DNA from: Budvicia diplopodorum
Lineage (GTDB): Bacteria; Pseudomonadota; Gammaproteobacteria; Enterobacterales; Enterobacteriaceae
Assembly (NCBI RefSeq): GCF_009800925.1
Contig: NZ_WOYF01000015.1
Span: 1-64,000, forward strand
DNA length: 64,000 nt
Direction of reading: 5' to 3'
Every line of letters begins with the position of its first letter. The stretch's first letter is position 1. The translations under genes and the position numbers were made by a program. The notes below the pieces were generated by a model. It saw only the letters and a program-made list of their open reading frames with translations. It was not told the origin of the DNA and ran no database searches. Shown here one piece after another: positions 29,017 through 37,485 of the stretch.

Positions 29017-29031
29017 GTATCGAACCGATAC
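29017..29031. promoter_or_regulatory. Operator 2 (perfect palindrome)
   Basis: gtatcg-aac-cgatac is a perfect 6+3+6 palindrome. It covers the predicted start point of the thioredoxin-like gene and repeats the motif of operator 1, 54 bases away. Confidence 0.75.
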
Positions 29032-29059
29032 CAATTACTAATAAATCGAGGAATTAATT

Positions 29060-29293
29060 ATGACTACAGTAGCAACGTTTTATCATGCGGGCTGCCCGGT
29101 ATGCATTAGTGCAGAACACGGCATTGTTGATTTACTGGATAAGAACGTCAAAGTGGACATCGTGCACCTCGGCGAACGCCCGGATCAGATCAAGGCAGCC
29201 GAAGCGGCCGGAGTGAAAAGCGTTCCGGCGCTGGTGGTTAACGGCCAGCCTATGCACATTAACTTTGGTGCCAGCCTGTGTGACCTGAAATAG
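29060..29293 (+). CDS. Small thioredoxin-fold protein (CPVC)
   Basis: A 77-residue protein, shorter than thioredoxin (about 108) and similar in size to glutaredoxins. The redox motif CPVC lies near residues 14-17 (YHAGCPVCISAEHG), and the cis-proline is in VKSVPALVVNG. It lacks a signal peptide, so it acts in the cytoplasm. It is divergent from the four-cysteine MarR regulator and shares its operators. Together they look like a small thiol-stress response unit. Confidence 0.85.
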   Translation: MTTVATFYHAGCPVCISAEHGIVDLLDKNVKVDIVHLGERPDQIKAAEAAGVKSVPALVVNGQPMHINFGASLCDLK

Positions 29294-29334
29294 GGTATAA
29301 GGCAGTTTGAGCATCGGGTTCGCTTTTCTGTAAG

Positions 29335-29367
29335 ATCCTCTCCTTTATGGGCAGAGGATTTTTTTTG
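29335..29367 (+). terminator. Terminator of the thioredoxin-like gene
   Basis: A stem of atcctct / agaggat with an 11-base loop is followed by a run of eight T. Confidence 0.88.
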
Positions 29368-29393
29368 AGCCGTTTCTATCACCGGCCAACGGG

Positions 29394-30518
29394 TCACCGC
29401 TCGGGCTTCAGGCTGACCATATATCCAGACTGATAAGGCACCGGCAGAAACGCCTGATGCAGGCGGTGGAAGGTATTATCCGGGTCGAGATGGGCAAACT
29501 GTTGCGGGTAGATCCATTTAGCTATCTGCTGGATGGCGATAACGTCATACGGGCTATTGTAGAACTGATGCCAGATGGCGTAAAACTCGCCGTTTTGCCG
29601 TGCGGGGCTGCTGGTGTAGGCCGGACGCGTGGTAAACCAAGCCAGTCTTCTGCGTGATTCCGTAATATCGGTGCCCGGTCCAAGAGGGATCCATCGTCCT
29701 CCGGGCACGAATGCCTGAAAGTTGCCGCTAGTCAGGATCACAACGTCAGGACCGGCGGCGAGAACCTGCTCCGGGTTGACGGTAAAAAAGGAGCCCGGCG
29801 CCAGATTTTCAGCAATATTATCGCCACCGGCCAGCCGCAGAAAACGCCCAAAGCTGCCTTTTCCGAAGGTCATACAGCACTCCTCGGAGTAGCCTCCCAG
29901 CCGCTCCAGAAAAACCCTAGGCTTAGGCTGAGTGACGTTGGCCAGCCCATCGCTCACGCGTTTAAGTTCAGCTTCTCTAAACTGCAAATAGGCCTCTGCC
30001 CGTTCCGTCTTGCCAAACAGCTGACCGAATAACCGAACGGTGGAAGGAATATTCTTTATTGGATCGTAACGAAAATCGACATAAACGATAGGGATCCCCG
30101 CGCGGGCAAGGGCCGCTTCATAGCCCGCATCCATAATCGCAGTGCGGGCATCCATATTCATGATAACCACGTCGGGTCGTAGCCGAAGGGTTTGCTCCAC
30201 GTCAAACGTGCCCTGTTCGCTCCCGCCGAAGGTGGGTAGCTTTTCCAGCGCGGGAAAGCGTTGGCGATACTGCTGCCAGGTGGCGGGATCTGACTGGATC
30301 AGGTCCCGTCGCCAGGCAACCAATCGCTGCGCCGGATTCTCCTTGTCAAGCATGGCAACCAGATAAAGCTGCCGCCCCTCCCCGAGGACCACCCGCTGAA
30401 CCGGCAGTTTCACCGATACGGTTCGCCCCAGAAGATCAACCACCGGGGTAAGGGATTGCTGCGCCTGAACTATGCCAGCGCTAAGCAGCGACAGGCCGAG
30501 TAAAATGTGTTTTAACAT
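29394..30518 (-). CDS. Periplasmic siderophore-binding protein (FecB/TroA-like)
   Basis: A 374-residue ABC-type substrate-binding protein. The signal peptide is MLKHILLGLSLLSAGIVQA; the mature protein has two lobes joined by a long helix, as in the FecB/BtuF class (DLLGRTVSVKLPVQRVVLGEG at the start, RPDVVIMNMD and GPDVVILTSG in the lobes). It is the last gene of the siderophore operon, sharing one base with the MFS gene. No permease or ATPase follows, so it must use an ABC importer encoded elsewhere. It is longer than usual for the family (about 300). Confidence 0.88.
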   Translation of the reverse strand: MLKHILLGLSLLSAGIVQAQQSLTPVVDLLGRTVSVKLPVQRVVLGEGRQLYLVAMLDKENPAQRLVAWRRDLIQSDPATWQQYRQRFPALEKLPTFGGSEQGTFDVEQTLRLRPDVVIMNMDARTAIMDAGYEAALARAGIPIVYVDFRYDPIKNIPSTVRLFGQLFGKTERAEAYLQFREAELKRVSDGLANVTQPKPRVFLERLGGYSEECCMTFGKGSFGRFLRLAGGDNIAENLAPGSFFTVNPEQVLAAGPDVVILTSGNFQAFVPGGRWIPLGPGTDITESRRRLAWFTTRPAYTSSPARQNGEFYAIWHQFYNSPYDVIAIQQIAKWIYPQQFAHLDPDNTFHRLHQAFLPVPYQSGYMVSLKPER

Positions 30519-31726
30519 TATTGATATCCTTCAGGCTGGCCGTTCGGCCGAGAAGCGCGGTTGATCCACAGCGCGATGGCGAAAGTGATGGCGTACATCA
30601 GTGCGACGCAGACAAACAGCGTGGATAGCCCCGGCCACAGCAGCACACCTCCTCCGAGCGCAATACCGATAATAGAGGCAAACTGGCTAACGCTTTGGGT
30701 GAGGCCCAGTATCAGGCTTTGGCTTTCTTCACCCACCGAGCGGGAGATCAGAGCGGTCAGCACCGGCGTGGTTGCGCCAAGCAATATGCCCCACAGAAAA
30801 TAGAGGATGACGAACCATCCGGTCTGCCGCACGGCGGCCAGTATTAGCGTCAACAGCGCGCAGGCGGCGACAGCACCCAGCAGGCGTTGCAACGAAGCGC
30901 GACGATCGCAAAATTCAAACCAGCGCGCCCAGAGCGTGGCGGAAACGATGACTCCGGTAGCCTGTAGACCGTACGCCAGCCCGGTGAGCCAGTTGGCGGC
31001 ATTGAACGTCTGCGTGACGTAGAGTGAAAAAGGCATCTGCGTCACCATGCGGCTCATCAGCAGCAGTCCTAAAATTATCAGTAAGCCCACCACCGGATGC
31101 CCGAGGTGAAGGCGGCCAGCCGGTACAGCAGCGCAGGGCGTTTGTGGGTTGCGCACGCGGTCATTGGGTAAAAACAGCGCGACCAGAAGCGCGCACAGCG
31201 CACAGATGATAGCCGCGCTCAGGTTGATCCAGAAAAAGCTCAGCAGATCGAGAATAGCGCCACCGATAATGGCACCGGCCAGCGAGCCTGTGTTGGTGGA
31301 CACCTGTAGCCAAGCGAACAGGCGGGTGCGCTGTGCGGCCGGTACCATCGCGATACCGTAAGCCTGTGCCGGAGCGATATAGCCAGCGCAGGTGCCCTGA
31401 ATAAAGCGCAGCGCCAGCACTAACCAGACATCGTTAGCGAAGGCGAGGGCCAGTTGAGTGAGGGCCAGGCCCAGCAGTGCGCGGATCATCATCGCTTTAT
31501 TACCGGTCCGCTGACCCATTTTTCCCCAGAAGGGGCCGGTCAGCATAACGCCGAGCATCGGGGCGATATAGGCTCCGGTGCCTACTACGCTCAGAAGCTC
31601 TTTAGACGTCATGGTCGCCAAATGCAGCGGCCAGAACGGGCCGCTCATCTCCATCGCCCCCATTGAGAGCAACTGGATAACGAACATAAACTGGACAATA
31701 AAAAACACGCTGCCGGTTATACGCAT
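30518..31726 (-). CDS. MFS transporter, probable siderophore exporter
   Basis: A 402-residue major facilitator with 12 membrane helices. The MFS loop motif between helices 2 and 3 reads GPFWGKMGQRTGNK. It is placed like SbnD, FslB and LbtB, the exporters of other carboxylate siderophore clusters. The start at 31726 (MRITGSVFF) overlaps the dehydrogenase gene by ten bases; the open frame runs 27 codons further but lacks hydrophobic character. Export rather than import is inferred from context. Confidence 0.87.
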   Translation of the reverse strand: MRITGSVFFIVQFMFVIQLLSMGAMEMSGPFWPLHLATMTSKELLSVVGTGAYIAPMLGVMLTGPFWGKMGQRTGNKAMMIRALLGLALTQLALAFANDVWLVLALRFIQGTCAGYIAPAQAYGIAMVPAAQRTRLFAWLQVSTNTGSLAGAIIGGAILDLLSFFWINLSAAIICALCALLVALFLPNDRVRNPQTPCAAVPAGRLHLGHPVVGLLIILGLLLMSRMVTQMPFSLYVTQTFNAANWLTGLAYGLQATGVIVSATLWARWFEFCDRRASLQRLLGAVAACALLTLILAAVRQTGWFVILYFLWGILLGATTPVLTALISRSVGEESQSLILGLTQSVSQFASIIGIALGGGVLLWPGLSTLFVCVALMYAITFAIALWINRASRPNGQPEGYQ

Positions 31727-32886
31727 GACGCTGCGGCTTCCTGCAATGGCCACTCGTCGGGCAGAGAAACGTGCGGCGGGGCATTTCCCATATAATCGCG
31801 ACACCACAGGAATATTTCCCGCATCTGGGGCACCGGTACCCGCAGCCGGTCTCCGAGCGCCACCAGCAGGCCCAGTCCGCAGGCAATATCCTCCTGAAAC
31901 ACGCGATGCTGACGATCAAACTGATAGCCCGCCGTACCGTCCTGCGGGAGCAACGGCAGTGAGATCCCATGGTAAGCGCGGTTGGTTCGCAGCGTGCTCA
32001 GCAGCGTACGCCGGTCGGCAATCTGCTCGCCGTAGGCCTCGACAATCTCCTGTAGCAAGGGTTGAACGGAGGACAGATCGATTCCCAGCGTCGTTTCGGC
32101 CGCCCGGCAAAGGGCCTGATTCTCTGCGTCGCAGCGGGCAAGAAAATAGGCACCCAGCTCCGGGCAGTCGTTCCACCAGCAGGGAATATGGCTGAAGGCA
32201 TGGTTATGCCACTGGCCCCACGGACCAATCAGCCCATAGATCACCGCGCTGTGCATAATCGGGTTGCCCGGCGTGAGGGTGATTTCCAGATAGTCGTGGA
32301 GCAGTGAAACCGGGGCTTGGTACAGCCGCCGCAGGTGGCTCAGTAACATTTCCGCCTGCTCGCGAGTTTGGCGGCGGTGGGTCGCGACATAAAGCTGTGA
32401 TTTAGCGCCGCCAAGGCGCACGCTGCGCCCCGGCTTGAGATCGAACGCAATGTGGGGAACGTCTTTCATTCCCCATAGCACCACGTTGCCAAGATGGCCC
32501 AGCCAGCGTTCTGCCAGCCAGTCAAAGCCGTTAAAGCCGGGAATAGCGCCGACAAACACCGGTTTATGGCGGGGCAACGCCGGTGCCAGGCTTTGCAGCA
32601 CGCGCTCACGTGCGTGCGAAGGGGCGGTAACGATCGCGATGTCGGCATCGCGGCAGCCTTCTTCAGGGTTAGCGGTAACGCAGGCCGGCGTTGACGTGAG
32701 TTCGCTGCCGTCCGGTAGCCGAGCGCGCAGGCGTGCGCCGCTATTGCGGTAAAGCGCAGGAATGCCGGTCTGGCCGCTGAGCAGCGTCACCTCTACGTCG
32801 GGACGCTGGCCGAACAGCACGGCGGCCAAGTGGCCCGTTCGCCCTGCGCCGCATATCGTCACTTTCAGCGGCTGTCCGGCGCTCAT
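31717..32886 (-). CDS. Opine (octopine/nopaline) dehydrogenase-family enzyme
   Basis: A 389-residue NAD(P)-dependent enzyme. The N-terminal Rossmann fold has the nucleotide motif CGAGRTGHLAA (12-22). The C-terminal opine-dehydrogenase domain has the catalytic His at about 212 in LTPGNPIMHSA. Such enzymes join or split a keto acid and an amino acid through a secondary amine. In staphyloferrin B synthesis the intermediate made by SbnA, N-(2-amino-2-carboxyethyl)-L-glutamate, is itself an opine-type compound and is split oxidatively by SbnB. This enzyme lies next to an SbnA-like gene and may do that step, giving 2,3-diaminopropionate. This role is inference. It overlaps the SbnA-like gene by four bases. 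Confidence 0.85.
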   Translation of the reverse strand: MSAGQPLKVTICGAGRTGHLAAVLFGQRPDVEVTLLSGQTGIPALYRNSGARLRARLPDGSELTSTPACVTANPEEGCRDADIAIVTAPSHARERVLQSLAPALPRHKPVFVGAIPGFNGFDWLAERWLGHLGNVVLWGMKDVPHIAFDLKPGRSVRLGGAKSQLYVATHRRQTREQAEMLLSHLRRLYQAPVSLLHDYLEITLTPGNPIMHSAVIYGLIGPWGQWHNHAFSHIPCWWNDCPELGAYFLARCDAENQALCRAAETTLGIDLSSVQPLLQEIVEAYGEQIADRRTLLSTLRTNRAYHGISLPLLPQDGTAGYQFDRQHRVFQEDIACGLGLLVALGDRLRVPVPQMREIFLWCRDYMGNAPPHVSLPDEWPLQEAAASCV

Positions 32887-33902
32887 GACAGCGGCTCTCC
32901 GGATGCGGGCAGCGCAAACCAGCTATCGAGCCTATCCCAGACCTCCGGCGATATCAGGCCCCGCGCTTTCAGCCACTCTTCGTTGAACACCGTATGCAGA
33001 TACTTTTCGCCGCCGTCGGCAATCACCAGTACCACATTGCCGCTGATGATCCCTTGGTTAAGGTAATCCAGCGCTTTATAGATTGCACCGCCGGTGGAGC
33101 CCCCGACCAGCAGGCCAAAGCGACGGGCGAGGTAGCGCGCGGTTTCAAAGGCACAGGCGTCGGAAATCTGTTCGCCATAGTCAATGCAGCTGTAATCCAG
33201 TACTAGCCCGACGGTATCGCCATCGGGGGTGCCGGTTCCGGACTGATAGTAAGGTTTGCCCGGTTTACCGAACACAATGGAGCCTTCGGGCTCGACCGCG
33301 ATGGTGATAGTGTCCGGATTGTGAACCTTCAGGCCGTGAGCAATACCGGTCATCGACCCTCCGGTGCCGACGCAGCCTACCCACGCATCGACGCGCCCAA
33401 CCTGCCCGATGATTTCACGCACCAGATCGGCATAGCCACCGGCGTTGGCCGCATTGTCGGACTGATTCATAAATATGGCACCCGGAATCTCATCGGCTAT
33501 TTCTGCGGCCATGCGTTGACGTTCGACAACGGCGACTTCATTTTCACCGTAATCGCCTTTGACATAGCGAATTTCTGCCCCCAGCGCCCGCATAATGGCG
33601 ATTTTGTCCTGAGCGGCATGATGGTCGACCACCGCGATAAAGCGCAGCCCAAACTCGATGGCGGCCAGCGCCAGCCCGATGCCGGTGTTGCCGGACGACG
33701 ATTCAATAATGGTACCGCCGGGATGGATACGCCCGGCCTTCAGCGCCGCAACGATCATGTTTCTCGCCATGCGGTCTTTCATGCTGCCGCCGGGGTTATT
33801 TTTCTCGACCTTGAGATAAAGCCGAGCGTCTGCCTGCGGCAAGGGCAACTGTACGATTGGGGTATTGCCGATTAAATCTGTGACTTTGCTGAAAATCATC
33901 AA
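32883..33902 (-). CDS. SbnA-like PLP enzyme (cysteine-synthase fold)
   Basis: A 339-residue PLP enzyme of the cysteine synthase/beta-replacement family. The PLP lysine is K42 in GGSMKDRMA, the substrate loop is SSSGNTGIG, and the phosphate-binding loop is GTGGSMTG. Its place between an opine-type dehydrogenase and an SbnH-like decarboxylase points to the SbnA role: combining O-phosphoserine with glutamate on the way to 2,3-diaminopropionate. By sequence alone ordinary cysteine synthase cannot be excluded, but the operon context argues against it. Confidence 0.88.
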   Translation of the reverse strand: MMIFSKVTDLIGNTPIVQLPLPQADARLYLKVEKNNPGGSMKDRMARNMIVAALKAGRIHPGGTIIESSSGNTGIGLALAAIEFGLRFIAVVDHHAAQDKIAIMRALGAEIRYVKGDYGENEVAVVERQRMAAEIADEIPGAIFMNQSDNAANAGGYADLVREIIGQVGRVDAWVGCVGTGGSMTGIAHGLKVHNPDTITIAVEPEGSIVFGKPGKPYYQSGTGTPDGDTVGLVLDYSCIDYGEQISDACAFETARYLARRFGLLVGGSTGGAIYKALDYLNQGIISGNVVLVIADGGEKYLHTVFNEEWLKARGLISPEVWDRLDSWFALPASGEPLS

Positions 33903-33910
33903 CTATCTCC

Positions 33911-35314
33911 TTACTCATCAAGAGAAAATGCCAAACGGCGCAGTGGGGTATGCCAAGCGACCAGACGCGTTGGTAGCGGATGGCGGTGGAAACGGTTTTC
34001 CAGCAGATCCATCTGGTAGCCTGCGGTGTTAGCAAACACCAGCAGATCGCCCGGCTGCGGCAGGTGGCGAAAGCGCACGAGGCGGTGAGCGATCACATCC
34101 TCATCCAGACAGCTGTGCCCGGCGATCCAAGCTTGGCCGAACGGAGCGGGCTGCGCGTCGTTGGCGCAGCGTACATGGATGGGATCTATCAGGAATTCGG
34201 AGTTAAACCAAGTCTCACAGGCGCTGAAGCTACTGCCCTCAACGAAAATAACGTGGTGACCATCCGGCTGGGGGCGCGTTCGCACGACGCGAAAAATGGT
34301 GACGGCGCTTTGATCCACCAGACTACGCCCGGGCTCTACGCACAGCGTTAGCTCTTCTTCCCGCAGTACGTCGGCTACCCGCCGCCCTTGCGGATCTTGC
34401 CCCTCAAGGAACTGCGTCAACCACTGCTCTGCGTTAGTTTCACCGCCGTACGGGTAGAAGCCGGTGGGAACGTTGGCGTTATGGTAGTCCGCTGGCTGCT
34501 GCCCGGCTATCCACGCGCGGTAGCGATCGCTGGCCAGATACTGGACCGGCAGGCCACCGCCAATATCAATGGTGTTCGGTCGAAGCCCCAGCGATCGGGA
34601 TTTTTCCAGCAACGGCAAGAGATCAAAGAACGCGCTAATTCTGGAGTGGGCGGCATAGCCGCTGAGGTGAAAGTGAAAACCGACGAACTGCACCCGCGGG
34701 CAGGCGGCAATGTCTTCCAACGCCCGAGTGATTTCACCGGAGGTTAAGCCAAAGCGGCCGTGAGCGCTGGCCTCGGGGCGCAGACGCAGCAACAGGCGTA
34801 CGCTGCCGGAGGGCGGCAGCCAGCGCGCGGTTAGCGTCATGATGTCATTCAGTTCCTGCGGCGAGTCGACCACAATCTGGACATTGTGCAGCATCAGCTC
34901 ATGCAAAAAATCCGGCGTTTTGGCAGGCCCGGTGGCGCAAAGGCGATCGCCGCGCAGCCCCGTTCGCAGGGCATCCTGTAATTCCTGAAGGCTAGAGATA
35001 TCCGCTCCGGCGCCCGCCGCCGCTGCCGCTTGCAACAGCGCCTGCGACTGATTGACTTTGACGCCGTAAAAGAAGCGTGCCCGAATGCCAAAACGGGCGG
35101 TTGCCGCGGTCATTGCGGCCAGATTTTGCGCCACCGTGTGCGGCCAAACAACGTTTAGCGGCGAGCCGTACATTTCCGTCAACCAGGCGACGTTTTGCGC
35201 CGATTGCTTAAGCCAGTCGGCGATGTTCTGTTCCAGATACGGCGGCAAATCCACCGGCATCACGGTATGCCACCGGACCGGCGTTGCGGGCGTGGTGTTA
35301 AGTAATAGCGTCAT
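33911..35314 (-). CDS. PLP-dependent decarboxylase (SbnH/FslC type)
   Basis: A 467-residue fold-III decarboxylase of the ornithine/diaminopimelate group. The PLP lysine is in FFYGVKVNQ, the PLP phosphate loop in DIGGGLPV, and the catalytic Cys region in AGHSCLDEDVI. It resembles SbnH, AcsE and FslC, which decarboxylate an amino acid or a citryl-amino-acid intermediate during siderophore assembly. Here it may remove the carboxyl of 2,3-diaminopropionate or its citryl amide. It is eight bases upstream of the SbnA-like gene. Confidence 0.9.
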   Translation of the reverse strand: MTLLLNTTPATPVRWHTVMPVDLPPYLEQNIADWLKQSAQNVAWLTEMYGSPLNVVWPHTVAQNLAAMTAATARFGIRARFFYGVKVNQSQALLQAAAAAGAGADISSLQELQDALRTGLRGDRLCATGPAKTPDFLHELMLHNVQIVVDSPQELNDIMTLTARWLPPSGSVRLLLRLRPEASAHGRFGLTSGEITRALEDIAACPRVQFVGFHFHLSGYAAHSRISAFFDLLPLLEKSRSLGLRPNTIDIGGGLPVQYLASDRYRAWIAGQQPADYHNANVPTGFYPYGGETNAEQWLTQFLEGQDPQGRRVADVLREEELTLCVEPGRSLVDQSAVTIFRVVRTRPQPDGHHVIFVEGSSFSACETWFNSEFLIDPIHVRCANDAQPAPFGQAWIAGHSCLDEDVIAHRLVRFRHLPQPGDLLVFANTAGYQMDLLENRFHRHPLPTRLVAWHTPLRRLAFSLDE

Positions 35315-35325
35315 GGCTGCTCTCC

Positions 35326-37455
35326 TCAGAAGTCGACGGACATAGAAGCGAGAAAGGTGCGCGGAGCACCCTGAACGAACGTGCCGTAGGAGGCCACGCC
35401 GGTCCAGTAATCGCGGTCAAATACGTTGCGAACGTCAAAGTGGAAGACGGTATTCTTTCCGTAAATACGGGTTTTATAGGCGGCACCCATGTCTACAGTG
35501 GTCCATGAACCGATGCGTTGGGCGTTGGCCTGATCGATATACTGTTTATCGCTGTAGTTCAGCTGCGAATTGACGGAAACGCCCCGCAGCGCGGGCAGGT
35601 CATACTCTGCGCCCGCGCTGGCCCGTACGGGCGCGACGCCAACCGGGTCATTGCCGCGCACGCCGGGGCGCGGCGACTTGGTCAGTTCGGCGTCAATCAA
35701 GGCGAGGTTTCCCTGCAGGCGTAGCCCGTCAAGCGGTTCGCCGGAAAGATTCAGTTCTACACCGCGATTTCGCTGTTCGCTGTTGTCGGTAAAGTTGTTG
35801 TTGCTATCGAGAGCGCCGCTCGGGCGGGTAATTTGGAACAGCGATAGGCTGCTCAGTAATTTACCCGCATCGTACTTCACCCCCACCTCATACTGACGAG
35901 AACGGTAAGGACTCATGACCTGACCGGCATTACGAGCGGTGCCCGGCGCGACGTCGCCTTTGCTGAGGCCTTCAATGTAGTTGGCATACAGCGAGACCTG
36001 CTGCCATGGGCGATAGACCAGCCCCAGCATGGGCGTAAAGGCTGACTCATCATAGCTGGCGCTGCGGCTACCGTTGGCAGCAAAGTTATCAGAGCCGATC
36101 TGCTGGAAACGAACGCCGGGGATCACATCCACTTTGCTATCCCAGAAGGTCAGGGTGTCTGCCAGCGCAACGCCGGTTAACTGGGTGGATGAGGTTTTAG
36201 GCACTCGATCCGGGGTGCCGGGTTTGTCCACGTCCACCTCAATCGGTGAATAGATATTTGAGGATAGGGTTGCGCCGCGCGTGCTCCCCACTGCCAGCCT
36301 GTCGTGATAGTAGCTGGTCTGTAGCGTCATCAGATGTTCAATCGAGCCGGTGGTAAAGCTGCCGCGGGCACCGGTTTCTAACGTGTAGCGATCGACGTTG
36401 AAGCGGAAGTTGGTCAGCTGAGAGGTAACGTCGCCGCGCTCATTGATGATATTGCCCGTTTGTTCCGACAGGCGAGCGACCTCCGAGCGGCTGCCGCCAG
36501 CGTTAGCAAACAGCGTGAGGCTATCGTTGACATCGTATTCGGTGCGCAGTAATGCACCCTGATCTTTAATGGTCCACCACATTCCCTGCTGAGCAATGTT
36601 GGTTTTGCCGTTTGGCGCCGAAGGCACGCTAATGCCCGCCGCGGCGGTAAACGGGCGGTTAGGCGAGTTGACGCGCTGGTACTGGTCAATCACATCAACC
36701 GAGGTACGAAAACCGCCGCTGATATAGTCCAGCGCCAGTGCGCCAAGGGCAGAGCGTTTGCTGGTGTTGTCTAGGCGCATATCACCGCCGCTGCCGCCAC
36801 CGTTAAAACGCATGCCCCAGATATCGCCGTTTTGCGTTTGCCCCAGTCGGCCAACGTCCATATAGCCGCCAAACTGGTCGTCGGATTCCCACGTGGTCGA
36901 AAGGCGGGTAATATCCTCAGCGGTGGCGCGCTTGGTGACCGCGTTAATCACGCCCCCTACGCCCCCGTTGGGCGACATGCCATAAAGCCCGGAGCCCGGG
37001 CCTTTCAGTACCTCCACTCGCTCAAGGTATTGCGGCAACAGCTGGTAGTTAGGCGCGACGCTGTAGATGCCGTTTAGCGCTATTTCGCCAATATTGCCCT
37101 CGCCAATCGGGAACCCGCGGATACTAAACGAGTCGAGAATGCCGCCCGTCGGGCTGGTGACCTGCACTGAGGGATCGTTTTGCAATACTTCACCAAGGGA
37201 TTTTGCCTGACGATCCTCGATGTATTGCGAGGTAAAGCCGCTAATGCTGAAGGGCGTATTCAACGCATCACGGTTTCCCAGTAATCCTACGTTGGCCTGC
37301 CGGGCGTCGTTGCCGCCGAACGCTGTGCCGGATGCCTGTTTTCGCACCACGATGGTATCTTCTGACGCCTGAGTGCCCGCAGGTATTACGCCGGAAGCCA
37401 GCGCTAGAGGGATGAGATAGCGCAGCTGAGCCGACTTATCCTTTGTGACTGCCAT
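35326..37455 (-). CDS. TonB-dependent siderophore receptor
   Basis: A 709-residue outer-membrane receptor. The signal peptide is short (about 1-30, ending TQAS), followed by a TonB box (DTIVV), a plug domain (about 60-190, with SFSIRGFPIGEG and PNGGVGGVINAVTKRAT) and a 22-strand barrel ending in Phe (ASMSVDF). It resembles the FpvA/FhuE class of hydroxamate/carboxylate receptors but lacks the N-terminal signalling domain. It lies 30 bases after the synthetase gene and should take up the cluster's own ferric siderophore. Confidence 0.93.
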   Translation of the reverse strand: MAVTKDKSAQLRYLIPLALASGVIPAGTQASEDTIVVRKQASGTAFGGNDARQANVGLLGNRDALNTPFSISGFTSQYIEDRQAKSLGEVLQNDPSVQVTSPTGGILDSFSIRGFPIGEGNIGEIALNGIYSVAPNYQLLPQYLERVEVLKGPGSGLYGMSPNGGVGGVINAVTKRATAEDITRLSTTWESDDQFGGYMDVGRLGQTQNGDIWGMRFNGGGSGGDMRLDNTSKRSALGALALDYISGGFRTSVDVIDQYQRVNSPNRPFTAAAGISVPSAPNGKTNIAQQGMWWTIKDQGALLRTEYDVNDSLTLFANAGGSRSEVARLSEQTGNIINERGDVTSQLTNFRFNVDRYTLETGARGSFTTGSIEHLMTLQTSYYHDRLAVGSTRGATLSSNIYSPIEVDVDKPGTPDRVPKTSSTQLTGVALADTLTFWDSKVDVIPGVRFQQIGSDNFAANGSRSASYDESAFTPMLGLVYRPWQQVSLYANYIEGLSKGDVAPGTARNAGQVMSPYRSRQYEVGVKYDAGKLLSSLSLFQITRPSGALDSNNNFTDNSEQRNRGVELNLSGEPLDGLRLQGNLALIDAELTKSPRPGVRGNDPVGVAPVRASAGAEYDLPALRGVSVNSQLNYSDKQYIDQANAQRIGSWTTVDMGAAYKTRIYGKNTVFHFDVRNVFDRDYWTGVASYGTFVQGAPRTFLASMSVDF

Positions 37456-37485
37456 ATAATTTCCTCGTTTCTAGAGATATGTGCA

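Noticed and set aside
31717-32886. Opine dehydrogenase as part of a staphylopine/pseudopaline-type metallophore
   Set aside because: Those systems need a nicotianamine-synthase-like partner (CntL). None is present; instead NIS synthetase, SbnA-like and SbnH-like genes are, which fits a carboxylate siderophore.
33321-33875. Long plus-strand frames opposite the siderophore genes (also 31578-32195, 34388-34747)
   Set aside because: GC-rich coding DNA has few stops on the other strand. The minus-strand genes have clear families, overlaps and motifs; these do not.
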